A stretch of DNA of 64,000 nucleotides from Paenibacillus sp. OVF10 (GTDB taxonomy: Bacteria; Bacillota; Bacilli; Paenibacillales; Paenibacillaceae), in NCBI GenBank assembly GCA_022836915.1, contig CP094668.1, positions 2,170,001-2,234,000 of the forward strand, in the 5' to 3' direction. The stretch's first letter is position 1. Each line of letters begins with the position of its first letter. Below are positions 36,244 to 46,100 of this stretch, in pieces. The notes beneath the pieces were generated by a model. It worked only from the letters and a program-made list of their open reading frames with translations, ran no database searches and was not told the origin of the DNA. A program made the position numbers and the translations under genes.

Positions 36244-36259
36244 ATGATAACAATTATCA
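36244..36259. promoter_or_regulatory. Fur box upstream of btr
   Basis: TGATAACAATTATCA with the following T matches the 7-1-7 Fur consensus TGATAATNATTATCA at 14 of 15 positions. It lies where a btr promoter would be, so iron-dependent repression is expected. Confidence 0.8.
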
Positions 36260-36302
36260 TTCTCATATGGAAGATGTTTTTGAAAAATAGTTTTCGACAA
36301 CC

Positions 36303-36350
36303 AAAAAAGGACTACCAAGAGCCGTTATGGCTACCAGGTAATCCTTTTTA
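36303..36350. terminator. Terminator of the secreted propeller-like gene
   Basis: AAAAAAGGACTACC and GGTAATCCTTTTT pair with one mismatch around an inner hairpin (GAGCC with GGCTA). On the minus strand the stem is followed by a run of T. Confidence 0.75.
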
Positions 36351-36446
36351 TTATGGACAAGTCCGTTGAATGGCTACATGTTTGAATCAACAGGATATGT
36401 TAGTACGGTGTCACCAATAGAATATTATCAAGAAAAACGTCACTCA

Positions 36447-37685
36447 TTACTTTTTCCCTGTTCCACCCGTTTGCACGTGATACAAGCGATATTGATCTTT
36501 GGCATTGATGTAGAAGAGGCCTGCAACATCATCTCTGATATGGAATGCATCCCATTCGTCCCCGGTAAGTTTCGTTACCTTGAGAGCTGTATTGACCGAA
36601 TAGAGACCGTTGTTGCCCGAGATGTAAGCAGCCGTAGGTGTGCCGTTGGTCAATTGATTCGCCACGTACGTCACATTGTTCAAATTCAGGTTGGCGGATT
36701 TGGTCACTTTGTTGCCCGAGACCGTTTTGGCATAAGCCTTTTTGTCTGCATCAATAAGGACAACCTTGTCTGTACCTAAAGCACTTACTTCCCGAACGCT
36801 TTTGTTATGAAGTTGAAGTGTTTTGGCTGAAGTTGTTAACGCAAACGCTTTGCCTTTGCCATAATTGTAATCTTTGTTGCTGTCGAGATCGATTCCTTTG
36901 TTATACACGTAAAGATTGTTTCCCCAACCACCGGAATATACAGCATTCACATCCAGTTTGGCTTTAGGATTAACAGCGGTCGCTTTACCAGTGTTGTAAT
37001 TCACCTTATACATGACAACAGCATTGGTGGAATAGAAATCCTCGTACGGGTCTGTATTTACCATCAGTTGCAGTTCGTTTTTGGCTTGGTTCGTAAAATA
37101 ACGTCCTTCCACTGCGCCTGCGGCAATCCGCTGCACAGCTCCAGAACCGTTGGACGTTTTGGACACGATCCACGTGTTTCCATTAACCAACGCATTATAG
37201 TAGGCACGCCCTTTGGTTACCAGGAGGAATGGGAAGTCGGTATCAGCCTTGTCAGCAATTTTGGTGACAGCTGAAGCATTACTATTGCCATTCGCGCGAT
37301 AAATGGTACCTGTAGCATCCAGATAATAGATGAATCCGTTATCCGTATAATAGCTGAGTACATCTGTAGCAAATGTCTCTGCCGCATCGCTGGACCCGTC
37401 ATTTGAAACCCGAAGCAATGTTGTGGAAGAAGCAGTCTGCGTGTAGTAGAGATAAGAGCCTGCCGCGTGCAAGTCCACCCCTTGGAAATCAATTAATACT
37501 TCTGTTGTATTGCTGCCATCAGCGGATACTTTGTACAGGACGCCATCTGACTCATAATACACTGTGGATTGGCTGAGTGAAGCTGCCTGGGCTGCGGTTC
37601 CACCTCCCAATGTCACTGCTGCAATGAGTGTAAATAACAGCAATGTACAGATGGTGCGCTGTAAGTATGTATACCCTGTTTTCAT
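36447..37685 (-). CDS. Secreted protein with beta-propeller-like repeats (DUF5050-like)
   Basis: The 412-residue protein starts with a signal peptide (TICTLLLFTLIAAVTLGGG, cleavage likely after AQA near residue 34). The mature part consists of repeated blocks of ~40 residues of the form VYYES-DGVLYKVSADGSNTTE and YLYYTQTASSTTLLRVSNDGS, which resemble DUF5050/propeller blades. It is probably an extracellular binding protein; no catalytic residues are evident. The upstream interval 37686-37927 holds no gene. Confidence 0.75.
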   Translation of the reverse strand: MKTGYTYLQRTICTLLLFTLIAAVTLGGGTAAQAASLSQSTVYYESDGVLYKVSADGSNTTEVLIDFQGVDLHAAGSYLYYTQTASSTTLLRVSNDGSSDAAETFATDVLSYYTDNGFIYYLDATGTIYRANGNSNASAVTKIADKADTDFPFLLVTKGRAYYNALVNGNTWIVSKTSNGSGAVQRIAAGAVEGRYFTNQAKNELQLMVNTDPYEDFYSTNAVVMYKVNYNTGKATAVNPKAKLDVNAVYSGGWGNNLYVYNKGIDLDSNKDYNYGKGKAFALTTSAKTLQLHNKSVREVSALGTDKVVLIDADKKAYAKTVSGNKVTKSANLNLNNVTYVANQLTNGTPTAAYISGNNGLYSVNTALKVTKLTGDEWDAFHIRDDVAGLFYINAKDQYRLYHVQTGGTGKK

Positions 37686-37927
37686 TCGTTCATCGTCCCC
37701 TTCGTTCTTCTATATGTATGTCGTTAATTCCTTATGTTATATCGGTAAACTATGGAAGATATGTTAGATCTCAAACATGAAAAAAGAAGAGGATGAAATT
37801 CAATTTCATAGTCATTCAAACCTGAAATCAAATTGCGCATGATGCTGCCAATCCCGTCCCAAAGCCTTCTCCGCCTGACTTGATCGTGATAACATTACAC
37901 TCAACCAGAGCAGAGGAGTGAGCGATC

Positions 37928-38940
37928 ATGTTCATGAATGTGGCGATCATCGGATTTGGGAATGCAGTGGTGAATTATCATTTGCCTTATCTGGACAAAA
38001 AGGAAAATATCAAGGTGAAGACGATATACCGTCGCGAGGAAGATCGGGTTGGCGATACAGAGCGTGAATTACTTTATCCCGAGATTGCTTTTTCAACCAA
38101 TTTTGAAGACATATTGCAGGATGATGAGATTGAGTTGATTGTTGTTGCTACCCATGTGGATAGCCATGTAGAATACGCCAAGCAGGCGTTGGAACATGGG
38201 AAACATGTGCTGGTCGAGAAACCTTTTGCCTCCACTTCTGTGGAAGCCAAAGCTGTCTTTGAACTAGCCAATCGTAAAAATCTCATCGCCATGGCAAATC
38301 AAAATCGCAGATTTGATGGTGATTTCCTGACATTAAAAAAGTGATTGAGAGCGGCAAACTGGGGAATATTGTTGAAATCCAGTCCCACTATGATTATTTT
38401 CACCCACAGTACACCAGAAGTGGATTTGGATTGTTGCATGGCTTGGCCGTGCATACCATCGATCAGTTAATCTCCATATATGGCGTAGCTGACCGAATTG
38501 ATTATGATGTTCGGAGTTTGATCGCGCCTGGTGAATCCGATGATTACATCGATATTGATTTTCGATATGGAAGAATGAAGGCCACGATTAAGTGCAGTCT
38601 GCTTGTGAAGATCGAGCATCCAAAATTTATTGTCCATGGTGATCGAGGGAGCTTTGTTAAATATAGCAGTGGGCATCAAACGAAAAATGGAGATGGACGA
38701 ACCCGGGTATCCATTCAAGCTGAACCGGAGGATAACTGGGGTACGATTAGTTATGTGGACGATGAGGGAACATCACATACGGAGAAAGTTCCTTCGGAAG
38801 CGACGGACTATGGCATTTTATATGATCAACTGCTTCAAGCCATTCGACATAACGGTGATAAACCGGTCAAGGATGAAGAGGTTTTATATGTATTGGATAT
38901 TTTACATGACGGAATCGAAGTGGCGAAGAGAGCCAACTGA
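37928..38940 (+). CDS. Gfo/Idh/MocA oxidoreductase, YdgJ-like (frame broken near 38335-38340)
   Basis: An NAD(P)-dependent sugar or inositol dehydrogenase. The Rossmann motif is AIIGFGNAVVNYHLP, and the family EKP motif is in HVLVEKPFASTSVEAK near residue 98. NQNRRFDGDFLTLKK is typical of the YdgJ subgroup. The frame ends at 38344; one more A in the A6 run at 38335-38340 joins it to VIESGKLGNIVEI and yields about 337 residues. GAGGAGTG precedes ATG 37928. It is followed after 29 nt by a second family member. Confidence 0.9.
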
Positions 38941-38969
38941 CAAACAACCAACGACAGGAGCGAAACGAT

Positions 38970-39959
38970 ATGCTGAATATAGCAACGATTGGTACAGGGT
39001 CCATTGTGGATGCCATTTTATCTGCGATCAATGAACTGGAAGATGTCACTTGTACAGCGATGTACTCCCGGAAGAGAGAGACAGCACAGGAGCTTGCGGG
39101 GAAGTATGAGGTCGATACCATCTATACGGACCTGGAATCCCTATTTTCAGATACAAATGTAGATCTCGTATATATTGCTTCACCAAACAGCATGCACTAC
39201 GAACAGGCCTATCAGGCACTTCAACATGGCAAACATGTCGTCTGCGAAAAACCGTTCACGTCCACGCTTCAGGAAGCAGAAACGCTGATTGCACTTGCAA
39301 AAGAAAAGAATCTGTTGCTGTTTGAAGCTATCTCCAACATTTATCTGCCCAATATTAAAGTTATACAGGAGCAGCTACCAAAGCTTGGTCCGATCAAACT
39401 CATCCAGTGTAACTACAGTCAATACTCGCGCAAATACAATGATCTGCTTGCAGGGGAAACGCCGAACGTATTTAATCCACAATTCTCTGGCGGAGCGCTG
39501 ATGGATATCAATATTTATAATCTTCATCTGGTCATGAATCTGTTTGGGAGTCCAAATACCGTATCGTATACCGCGAATCAGCATGCAAACGGCATTGATA
39601 CGTCAGGTGTAGTGGTTCTCCAATATCCGGAGTTTATTGCGGAATGTGTAGGTGCCAAAGACACAAACAGCATGAACTTTGTGCTCATTCAGGGAGAGAA
39701 AGGTTATCTTCAGGTTGTGGGAGGAGCAAACGGTTGCCGGGAGATCAAGCTTCAAATCGGGAATGAGCCTGCTGAGGGGTATAATGAGCAGACCAAATCC
39801 AATTGGCTGTACTATGAGTGGGAAGCGTTCAGGGACATCCATGCAAATGGGGATTACAAACGGTGTTACGAACTACTCGAACACAGCCAGTCTGTGATGA
39901 GTGTACTCATGAGTGCGCGCAAGAATGCAGGGATTGTATTTGCAGCGGACCAACTTTAA
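38970..39959 (+). CDS. Gfo/Idh/MocA oxidoreductase
   Basis: The 329-residue protein has N-terminal MLNIATIGTGSIVDAILSAI (nucleotide binding), VYIASPNSMHYEQAYQALQHG, and the catalytic-region motif VVCEKPFTSTLQEAE near residue 94. A conserved Lys is in EKP and a GGALMDINIYNLH segment is near residue 174. CAGGAG precedes ATG 38970. It is probably cotranscribed with the previous oxidoreductase. Its stop is 3 nt from the convergent rpiR-type gene. The substrate is not determinable. Confidence 0.92.
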   Translation: MLNIATIGTGSIVDAILSAINELEDVTCTAMYSRKRETAQELAGKYEVDTIYTDLESLFSDTNVDLVYIASPNSMHYEQAYQALQHGKHVVCEKPFTSTLQEAETLIALAKEKNLLLFEAISNIYLPNIKVIQEQLPKLGPIKLIQCNYSQYSRKYNDLLAGETPNVFNPQFSGGALMDINIYNLHLVMNLFGSPNTVSYTANQHANGIDTSGVVVLQYPEFIAECVGAKDTNSMNFVLIQGEKGYLQVVGGANGCREIKLQIGNEPAEGYNEQTKSNWLYYEWEAFRDIHANGDYKRCYELLEHSQSVMSVLMSARKNAGIVFAADQL

Positions 39960-39962
39960 TCG

Positions 39963-40757
39963 TTAATACGTATCGCTAATGCTCCCCATGTATAACATGT
40001 CGAAAATGTAGAGTACCGAGACCATCGAAGACATTTTGGATAGCCTTAATTGTTCATTGTATCCGTAAGCCAGCAGCGTTTCATCACAATGTCTGGACAG
40101 GGTTGAATGGTTGTTGCCCGTGACCGCGATGACTTTCATCTGTTTGTTGCTGAGCACTTTGGCGGCTTCAATCATGGATTGGTTCTCACCTGTGTGCGAT
40201 ATAACAAAAGACAGCGTCAGGCTATTGGGATTCATCGTGTTCAAATAATGCATATTCGGACTATTGTGAGCAATGGCAGATATACCGAGTTCATTCCACT
40301 TGGCACAAGCCTGTTGAGCCAGATAATAATTCATATCACTGCCATAGATATCGATACGTACGGATTCTTTGACCCAGCTAGCGATTCGTAGCAAAACAGG
40401 AGCGCTTAACATCCGGCGGGTATCCTCCAGCGCCTGCTGGTACAGGTAAGGAACCGAGTCGATGGCAGCCAGCACGTTCCCTTGTTCTGCAATTGCATGA
40501 TCCTGCGTTTGCATCATGGAAGGCATCTGTTGATATTCAAGAGCAAGCTTGAGCTGAAAGTCTGGGTACCCCTTGGTACCCAGCTTTTTGCATAGACGAA
40601 CAATGGTGGATGAGCTTGTATAGGTCTGCTGAGCCAGTTCATGGGCTGTAGAATCAAATACAACTTCGGGATTGTTCAGGATATAGTCCACAATATACTT
40701 CTCCTGTGCCGTTAATTGTGAAGCATATTTTAATTTTTGAAGTAGTTTGGATTCCAT
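39963..40757 (-). CDS. RpiR-family transcriptional regulator (HTH plus SIS domain)
   Basis: The protein (264 residues from ATG 40757) has the RpiR HTH at residues ~1-75 (LTAQEKYIVDYILNNPEVVF, HELAQQTYTSSSTIVRLCKKLGTKG) and a C-terminal SIS phosphosugar-binding domain (VRIDIYGSDMNYYLAQQA, SFVISHTGENQSMIEAAKVL). It probably responds to a phosphosugar and may control the adjacent oxidoreductases. The start is uncertain: GAGAGGA lies 14 nt upstream of ATG 40757, and the open frame continues further upstream. Confidence 0.88.
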   Translation of the reverse strand: MESKLLQKLKYASQLTAQEKYIVDYILNNPEVVFDSTAHELAQQTYTSSSTIVRLCKKLGTKGYPDFQLKLALEYQQMPSMMQTQDHAIAEQGNVLAAIDSVPYLYQQALEDTRRMLSAPVLLRIASWVKESVRIDIYGSDMNYYLAQQACAKWNELGISAIAHNSPNMHYLNTMNPNSLTLSFVISHTGENQSMIEAAKVLSNKQMKVIAVTGNNHSTLSRHCDETLLAYGYNEQLRLSKMSSMVSVLYIFDMLYMGSISDTY

Positions 40758-40892
40758 ACAGTTGTTCCATTCCTCTCTAGAATCATCCGATAGCATATAT
40801 CTCCACATCATAACCCGCGTATATTTATTTCTCAATCTGTATAGCGGAGCGACGGTGTGATCTGTTGAATTTCCTCGTTACACGCACATCAT

Positions 40893-41726
40893 TCAGATCT
40901 GACTTTCCGCCAGTTGCTGACGACCATTCCACGCCGTGACCAGACGAAGAAGAATCAAACTTATGAGCAGGAGCACTGCTCCAATCATGAGTAACATCCA
41001 AGGACCAATGAGCAGCATGCCACTGGCTTGACCAGCAACTAAGGCGATGAGGGGAAGGACAATTAATCCGCCGAGCTGATAGGCTTCCTGGAACCCACGG
41101 ACCTTGGCCGAGATCAGGACGTTCAATAAAATGACCATAAGACTGCAAGCGGGAACAACCCACACCACAAGTATTATCCAGTTCAGATTGGGAAACATCA
41201 ACGTTCCAAACATGGGGTACATCAGAATATTAGCAATGATTCCGTAGATCAGGAAAGTAACCCAGGATAATAGAAGGGAAGGGATCAGGGCCGCTAGCAC
41301 TTTGCCTTTAAAAAGAGTGTTCATACTGATCGGTGTGAACAACAATCCTTCCAGCGTCTTACGTTCCTTCTCACCAGCGAAACTATTGGCCGTCAGAATA
41401 CTGGAGGCCATCACCGGAATGATGAGAAACAAGGGAGCGAACATATACATGGCCAAGTAATAGACAATACGATGATTATCTGTAGGCATGGAAGCAAGCT
41501 GAGGAATCTGTCCACCATGGGTTAACGCTTCCAATGATTCGAGTAGAAAGCTGATGTTGCCCAGAGAACGAAGTTCCATTCTGGAGGCCGCCCACAGGAG
41601 GGCAGAGGGCATAATGATTCCGATAATCAGTGGGACGATCAACATGGGCAACCAGAGCTGAACGCTGGCTGTGACGGACCGGATATCTTTACGTACCAGT
41701 GCACGTATGGCTTGGCGGTTATTCAT
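40893..41726 (-). CDS. ABC-2 type transporter permease
   Basis: The 277-residue protein has six membrane helices and the ABC-2 signature region NSFAGEKERKTLEGLLFTPIS near residues 112-132, which is typical of exporter permeases of the NatB/YhfE type. It starts 8 nt before the end of the ATPase gene, so the two are translationally coupled. The substrate is unknown; drug, Na+ or peptide export are possibilities. Confidence 0.9.
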   Translation of the reverse strand: MNNRQAIRALVRKDIRSVTASVQLWLPMLIVPLIIGIIMPSALLWAASRMELRSLGNISFLLESLEALTHGGQIPQLASMPTDNHRIVYYLAMYMFAPLFLIIPVMASSILTANSFAGEKERKTLEGLLFTPISMNTLFKGKVLAALIPSLLLSWVTFLIYGIIANILMYPMFGTLMFPNLNWIILVVWVVPACSLMVILLNVLISAKVRGFQEAYQLGGLIVLPLIALVAGQASGMLLIGPWMLLMIGAVLLLISLILLRLVTAWNGRQQLAESQI

Positions 41727-42623
41727 GGTGGTGTGCCTCCCTTATGGCAAAATAGATACTTTCCAGATTACTGCCCGTGATGCGGGCCTGATAGACTTGA
41801 CCATGCTCCGTTAATTGCCTTAGGAGTAATGGAATGTCTTCACGCGATGTAAGCTGAAATACTGCTTGATGTGCGGAGATTATTTCAGGCGTGAAGTTGG
41901 TTGCCGTGTGCCATCCATTGGGCATGTCGGCTTCTACTTCGAGCGTCGGCGTGGACAGGTACCGGCTAACAATCTCCTGCTCTGTGCCTTCCTCCACGAT
42001 GTGCCCTTTTCCATGAAAATATAATGATCACAGACGGCTGACAGCTGGGACAGCACATGGGATGAGACCAGAATCGTCATCTTTTCTTCCTTATTTAACT
42101 GACGGATAATGCGCAGCACCATCTGAATTCCATCCGGATCAAGGCCATTGGTGGGCTCATCCAGAAACAGGATGGAAGGACGGTGCAGGAGTACTCGTGC
42201 AAGCCCCAGGCGTTTCTTCATGCCTGTGCTATAGGTTCCGACTTTTCGATGCTGATAATCCTGCAACTCGAACAGAGTTACAAGCTCGTCGATTCGTTTC
42301 TTGGCATGCTTCAGGCCAAAAACATCTGCGAAGAAAGTCAGATTGTCACGCCCGCTCATATTTTCATATAATCCACTTTGCTCGGTAAGGGTGCCACACA
42401 TGGCCAGTACTTTCTCCGCTTCACGAGCGGCGTCCAATCCGTTAATGGTCACCTGTCCACCGGAAGCGCCCAAGACCCCATTCATGATACGGATTAGTGT
42501 GGTTTTGCCCGAACCGTTGGGTCCAATCAACCCGGTGACAGTACCTTGTTTAACTGTGAAACTGACATCATGCAGTGCTTGATGCACCTTGAATTGCTTG
42601 GATATGTTGCGTACTTCGATCAT
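41719..42623 (-). CDS. ABC transporter ATPase (frame broken near 42007-42010)
   Basis: Walker A GPNGSGKTT, signature YSTGMKKRLGLARVLL, Walker B ILFLDEPTNGLDP and the H-loop SSHVLS define an exporter-type ATPase. The frame breaks after YIFMEKG; one additional base in the T4 run at 42007-42010 (A run on the coding strand) continues as HIVEEGTEQEIVSRYLSTPTLE, giving about 301 residues. The extra C-terminal domain is common in this family. It is the first gene of a two-gene export operon with the permease. Confidence 0.9.
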
Positions 42624-43067
42624 GTATATTCACCGTCCGATCTGAGTTTGGAGATTATACGTGCGGTAGGCTGATATCGTTCAAATGGACGACAAAAAAG
42701 ATATTTTCCTCCTTCAATAGTCCCGAATGTAGGATGCATATTTACCCTGAAGTCTGTCTGAAATCGGGTCTCAGGTTTGTTTTTTCTCTGCCGTGTAACA
42801 TGTATCCTTATTTTAGGGTAGAACATCCGTTTCATTGCCATTCATAATGTGGTAATGAAAGATAAGGCCATACGTCTCATGAATGCCTGTAATATTCATC
42901 TAACGCCGGTCTTGGTTATCCAGGGGCGGCTTGACGTGATGTTTAGGCGTGCCTGTCACGGGAACGTCTGTTTTTAACGATTACATAATGAATTCGTCTA
43001 ACACATCCATATGAATACATCGTATGGGTACATATTGTGTTTGGACTTAGAGGAAGGTGAGTGAGTC
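42624..43067. other. Gap without a supported gene
   Basis: This 444-nt interval between divergent operons presumably contains the promoters of the exporter (minus) and the HSP90-like operon (plus). I found no reading frame with a binding site, no terminator and no repeat shared with the other gaps. GAGGAAGG at 43049-43058 is the ribosome-binding site of the next gene. Confidence 0.5.
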
Positions 43068-44901
43068 ATGACAGCATCCAATGAATATCGTTTTCAAGTG
43101 AACCTGAGCGGGATGATCCAGATTTTATCCAACCATCTATATAGCAGTCCGAAAGTGTTCTTGCGAGAACTGATGCAGAATGCGACGGATGCGATTACTG
43201 CACGAACGGAGGCCGAGCCAGGGTATCAGGGCAAAGTTCGTGTGGAACTGACAGGAACAGGTGAACAATTGACCATGATGGTGGAGGACAACGGCATCGG
43301 CTTGACTGAAGCTGATATCCATGAATTCCTGGCGATGATTGGACAATCCTCGAAGAGGGCAGCAAGCGCTGCTGGATGGAGAGACTTCGTTTATCGGACG
43401 TTTCGGGATTGGGTTGTTATCCTGTTTCATGGTGAGTCACGAAATCGTCATGTTGACGCAATCGGCCAAGGGTGGCCCTTCGATGGAGTGGCGGGGCAAG
43501 CCGGATGGTACCTATACGATTCGACAGTTGGACACACAGCTGTCCCCGGGGACCAAAGTATATCTGCGTTGCATACCGGACGCGGCGCACTATTTTGAAC
43601 CAGAGTATGTGAAAGAAGCTCTGTTCTATTACGGAGCGTTATTGCCGTATCCAGTCACGCTGGATCATGACGGCGCCCAACATGTAGTGAATAGCGAGAC
43701 ACCGATCTGGCTGATGGACCCTGCACTCGCACGTTCACGCAGATCAGAGGTATTGGCATTTGGTGAACGTCTGCTTGGCGAGCAGTTCCAGGACTTCATT
43801 CCGTTGACGACAGTTTCAGGCCGTACCGGGGGTATTGCTTTTGTACTGCCACACGCGGTTAATCTGAATGCCAAGCGTTCTCACCGGGTTTACCTGAAGC
43901 GAATGCTGATTTCGGAGAAGGCTGAGAACATTTTGCCAGAGTGGGCGTTTTTTGTGAAATGCCTGATCTGGACAGATGAGCTTCAACCGACGGCATCACG
44001 TGAACATTTTTATGAAAATGAAAAGCTGGAGGAAGTTCGCTCCGAACTTGGAGACGCACTTCGCCAGGGACTGGCCGACATGGCTGAGAGCCAGACGGAA
44101 CGGCTACAGAAACTGATTCGCCTGCACGCCTTGTCCATGAAGGCACTGGCTGTACAGGATCAGGCATTCTATGCCATGATTCATCGCTGGCTGCCATTTG
44201 AGAGCACTAGGGGTCACCGTGAACTGGGTGAGCTAATCGATGAAGGAGAGAAGTTGTATTTCACGTCTTCTGTCGATGAGTACCGTCAGATTCACCATGT
44301 GGCATCCGCACAATCGATGCTGGTGATTAACGGTGGGTACATCTATGACGGCGAGTTGATGGCGACATTGCCGATGGCTGTGCATAATGTACAGACGGAG
44401 CGTCTACAACCGGACCAGGTTTCGATGAGTTTCACCGACGTACCTCCTGCTGAACGTAATCAATATTATGATGCATTGCGACTCGCTGATTCTGCCTTGC
44501 AGCGCTTCCGTTGTCGGGCTGAGGTGAAAGGTTTCAAGCCATCGGATCTGCCGGTGTTGTTCACGCTGTCTCAGGAATCCTCAACACTTCGTGCACTTGA
44601 AAAAGCAAGCGAGGAGAGCACGGAATTGTTCTCGTCTGTTCTGGGTTCATTGTCTTCTGGCATGAGTTCAGCAGGATATTCAACCTTGTATCTGAACGTG
44701 AGTAATCCGATCATTCAGCGGGTACTGACATCACCGGATGATCAGATGACGCCGATTGCCATCGAAATGTTATACGTCAATGCACTGATGATGGGGCATT
44801 ATGCCATGAGCAAACAGGAGCTTGAAGTGTTAAATCAGGGCATTGTTCGTTTTATAGATTGGGGTTTGCGTGCAAATACAGATCGTAAGGGAGATGCCTG
44901 A
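43068..44901 (+). CDS. HSP90-family (HtpG-like) ATPase (frame broken near 43357-43359)
   Basis: A GHKL ATPase of the HSP90 family but divergent from housekeeping HtpG. The N-terminal ATP site has FLRELMQNATDAI (Glu and Asn boxes, residues ~31-43), VEDNGIGLT and GRFGIGLLSCFMV. The middle domain has TASREHFYENEKL in place of the usual VSRE motif. The C-terminal part shows little resemblance to the HtpG dimerisation domain. The frame changes at SSKR/QQALLDGETSF; adding two bases (or removing one) at the GGG 43357-43359 joins the parts into about 611 residues. AGGAAGG precedes ATG 43068. The partner gene overlaps at TGATG. Confidence 0.85.
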
Positions 44902-45950
44902 TGAAGACAGAGATGGACTTTGAAGAATTGATGGACGAGGCCTATGGTTTGCCCAATGGTCCGGCGAAGCTTGGTATGCTGGAGGAAGCAGCGCGGGTGG
45001 CCGATGTCAATGGTATGGTTATGGAAGCGTACGAAGCACGCTCAGAGATTGTGGATGTAGCCACCTTCTGTGGATATCCGATGAAAGCTTTGATTGCTTT
45101 TTCCTGGCAGCTGGGCAAGTTCGACCAACAGCCCGAAGAATATGATGAAGAAACATTAATGTGGTCGTACAAATGGATATTGGGCAAGATGCCCGACTTC
45201 CCGGAAATATCACGTGAGAAGATCATGGAGTTGTTGGAGGATTTCGGACGGCGTTTCAAGTCGTACGGTTACAGCGAACGCTCCTACTGGTATTATCGAT
45301 TCCGGATCTTTATGGATTTTGGGGAGCTGGAGGAAGCGGGACGCAGTTATGATCGATTCAGAACGATGGATCGTGACTTTATGAGTGACTGCGAAGCCTG
45401 TGAGCAGGATGAGATTATGCGATATTTCCTGTTAAAAGGAGACGATGAGAAGGTGTTGGAGGCGGCACAGCCTATCCTGAAAGGGCGTATGAGCTGTGCG
45501 GAGATTCCGCATCTGACTTTGTCTGAAATTTTGATGCCGTTATATCGGTTGGGACGGACTGCCGAAGCAGATAAACATCAGACCAAGGGATATCGCCTGA
45601 TCAAAGGCCAGAACGATTTTGTGCAGAGTTTTGCGGAACAGATGGATTATCTCACACGTACGAACCCTGCAAAAGGCATTGATGTGCTGGAGGAAACACT
45701 GGTGTTCGCTGCTGATCATGAAGATCCTTACGCCAAAATGTTGTTTTATGCAAGAGCAGCATCGTTGCTTCGCCGCTGGGCGGAAGAATCTCCAGAATAC
45801 CGATTGCGCCTGCCAGCGTCCTTCCCGTATGAAGGCGACCCGGGCGACCTGCTCAAGCTGGCCGATTACTTTGCGGAGCATGCTCAGACCGCTGCAGCCA
45901 AGTTTGATCAGCGCAACGGGAATCGTCATGTATCTTCGTTGATTGAATAG
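44901..45950 (+). CDS. Helical-repeat (TPR-like) partner of the HSP90-family protein
   Basis: The 349-residue protein is rich in amphipathic helices with Trp/Tyr/Arg periodicity (SYWYYRFRIFMDFGELEEAG, EIMRYFLLKGDDEKVLEAAQ, LSEILMPLYRLGRTAEADKH), which suggests TPR-like repeats, though no repeat fits the consensus exactly. Its ATG shares bases with the upstream stop (TGATG), so it is translated with the HSP90-like protein and probably works with it, perhaps as co-chaperone or client adaptor. No signal peptide or membrane helix is seen. A strong terminator follows. Confidence 0.75.
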   Translation: MKTEMDFEELMDEAYGLPNGPAKLGMLEEAARVADVNGMVMEAYEARSEIVDVATFCGYPMKALIAFSWQLGKFDQQPEEYDEETLMWSYKWILGKMPDFPEISREKIMELLEDFGRRFKSYGYSERSYWYYRFRIFMDFGELEEAGRSYDRFRTMDRDFMSDCEACEQDEIMRYFLLKGDDEKVLEAAQPILKGRMSCAEIPHLTLSEILMPLYRLGRTAEADKHQTKGYRLIKGQNDFVQSFAEQMDYLTRTNPAKGIDVLEETLVFAADHEDPYAKMLFYARAASLLRRWAEESPEYRLRLPASFPYEGDPGDLLKLADYFAEHAQTAAAKFDQRNGNRHVSSLIE

Positions 45951-46002
45951 AAACGGATATAACTCAATAACAGATCGCTATAATAAGTTATGAAAAGTAA
46001 CG

Positions 46003-46054
46003 AAACAGGCTTGTTCGAGAAGGATCTTACCCTTCTGAACAAGCCTGTTTTTTT
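46003..46054. terminator. Strong terminator after the HSP90-TPR operon
   Basis: AAACAGGCTTGTTC..GAAGG pairs with CCTTCT.GAACAAGCCTGTTT, followed by TTTTT; it can also serve the convergent gene. Confidence 0.92.
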
Positions 46055-46100
46055 GCTTCATAAGCATGATAAATCTAAACGGTATGAAGATATTTTATTT

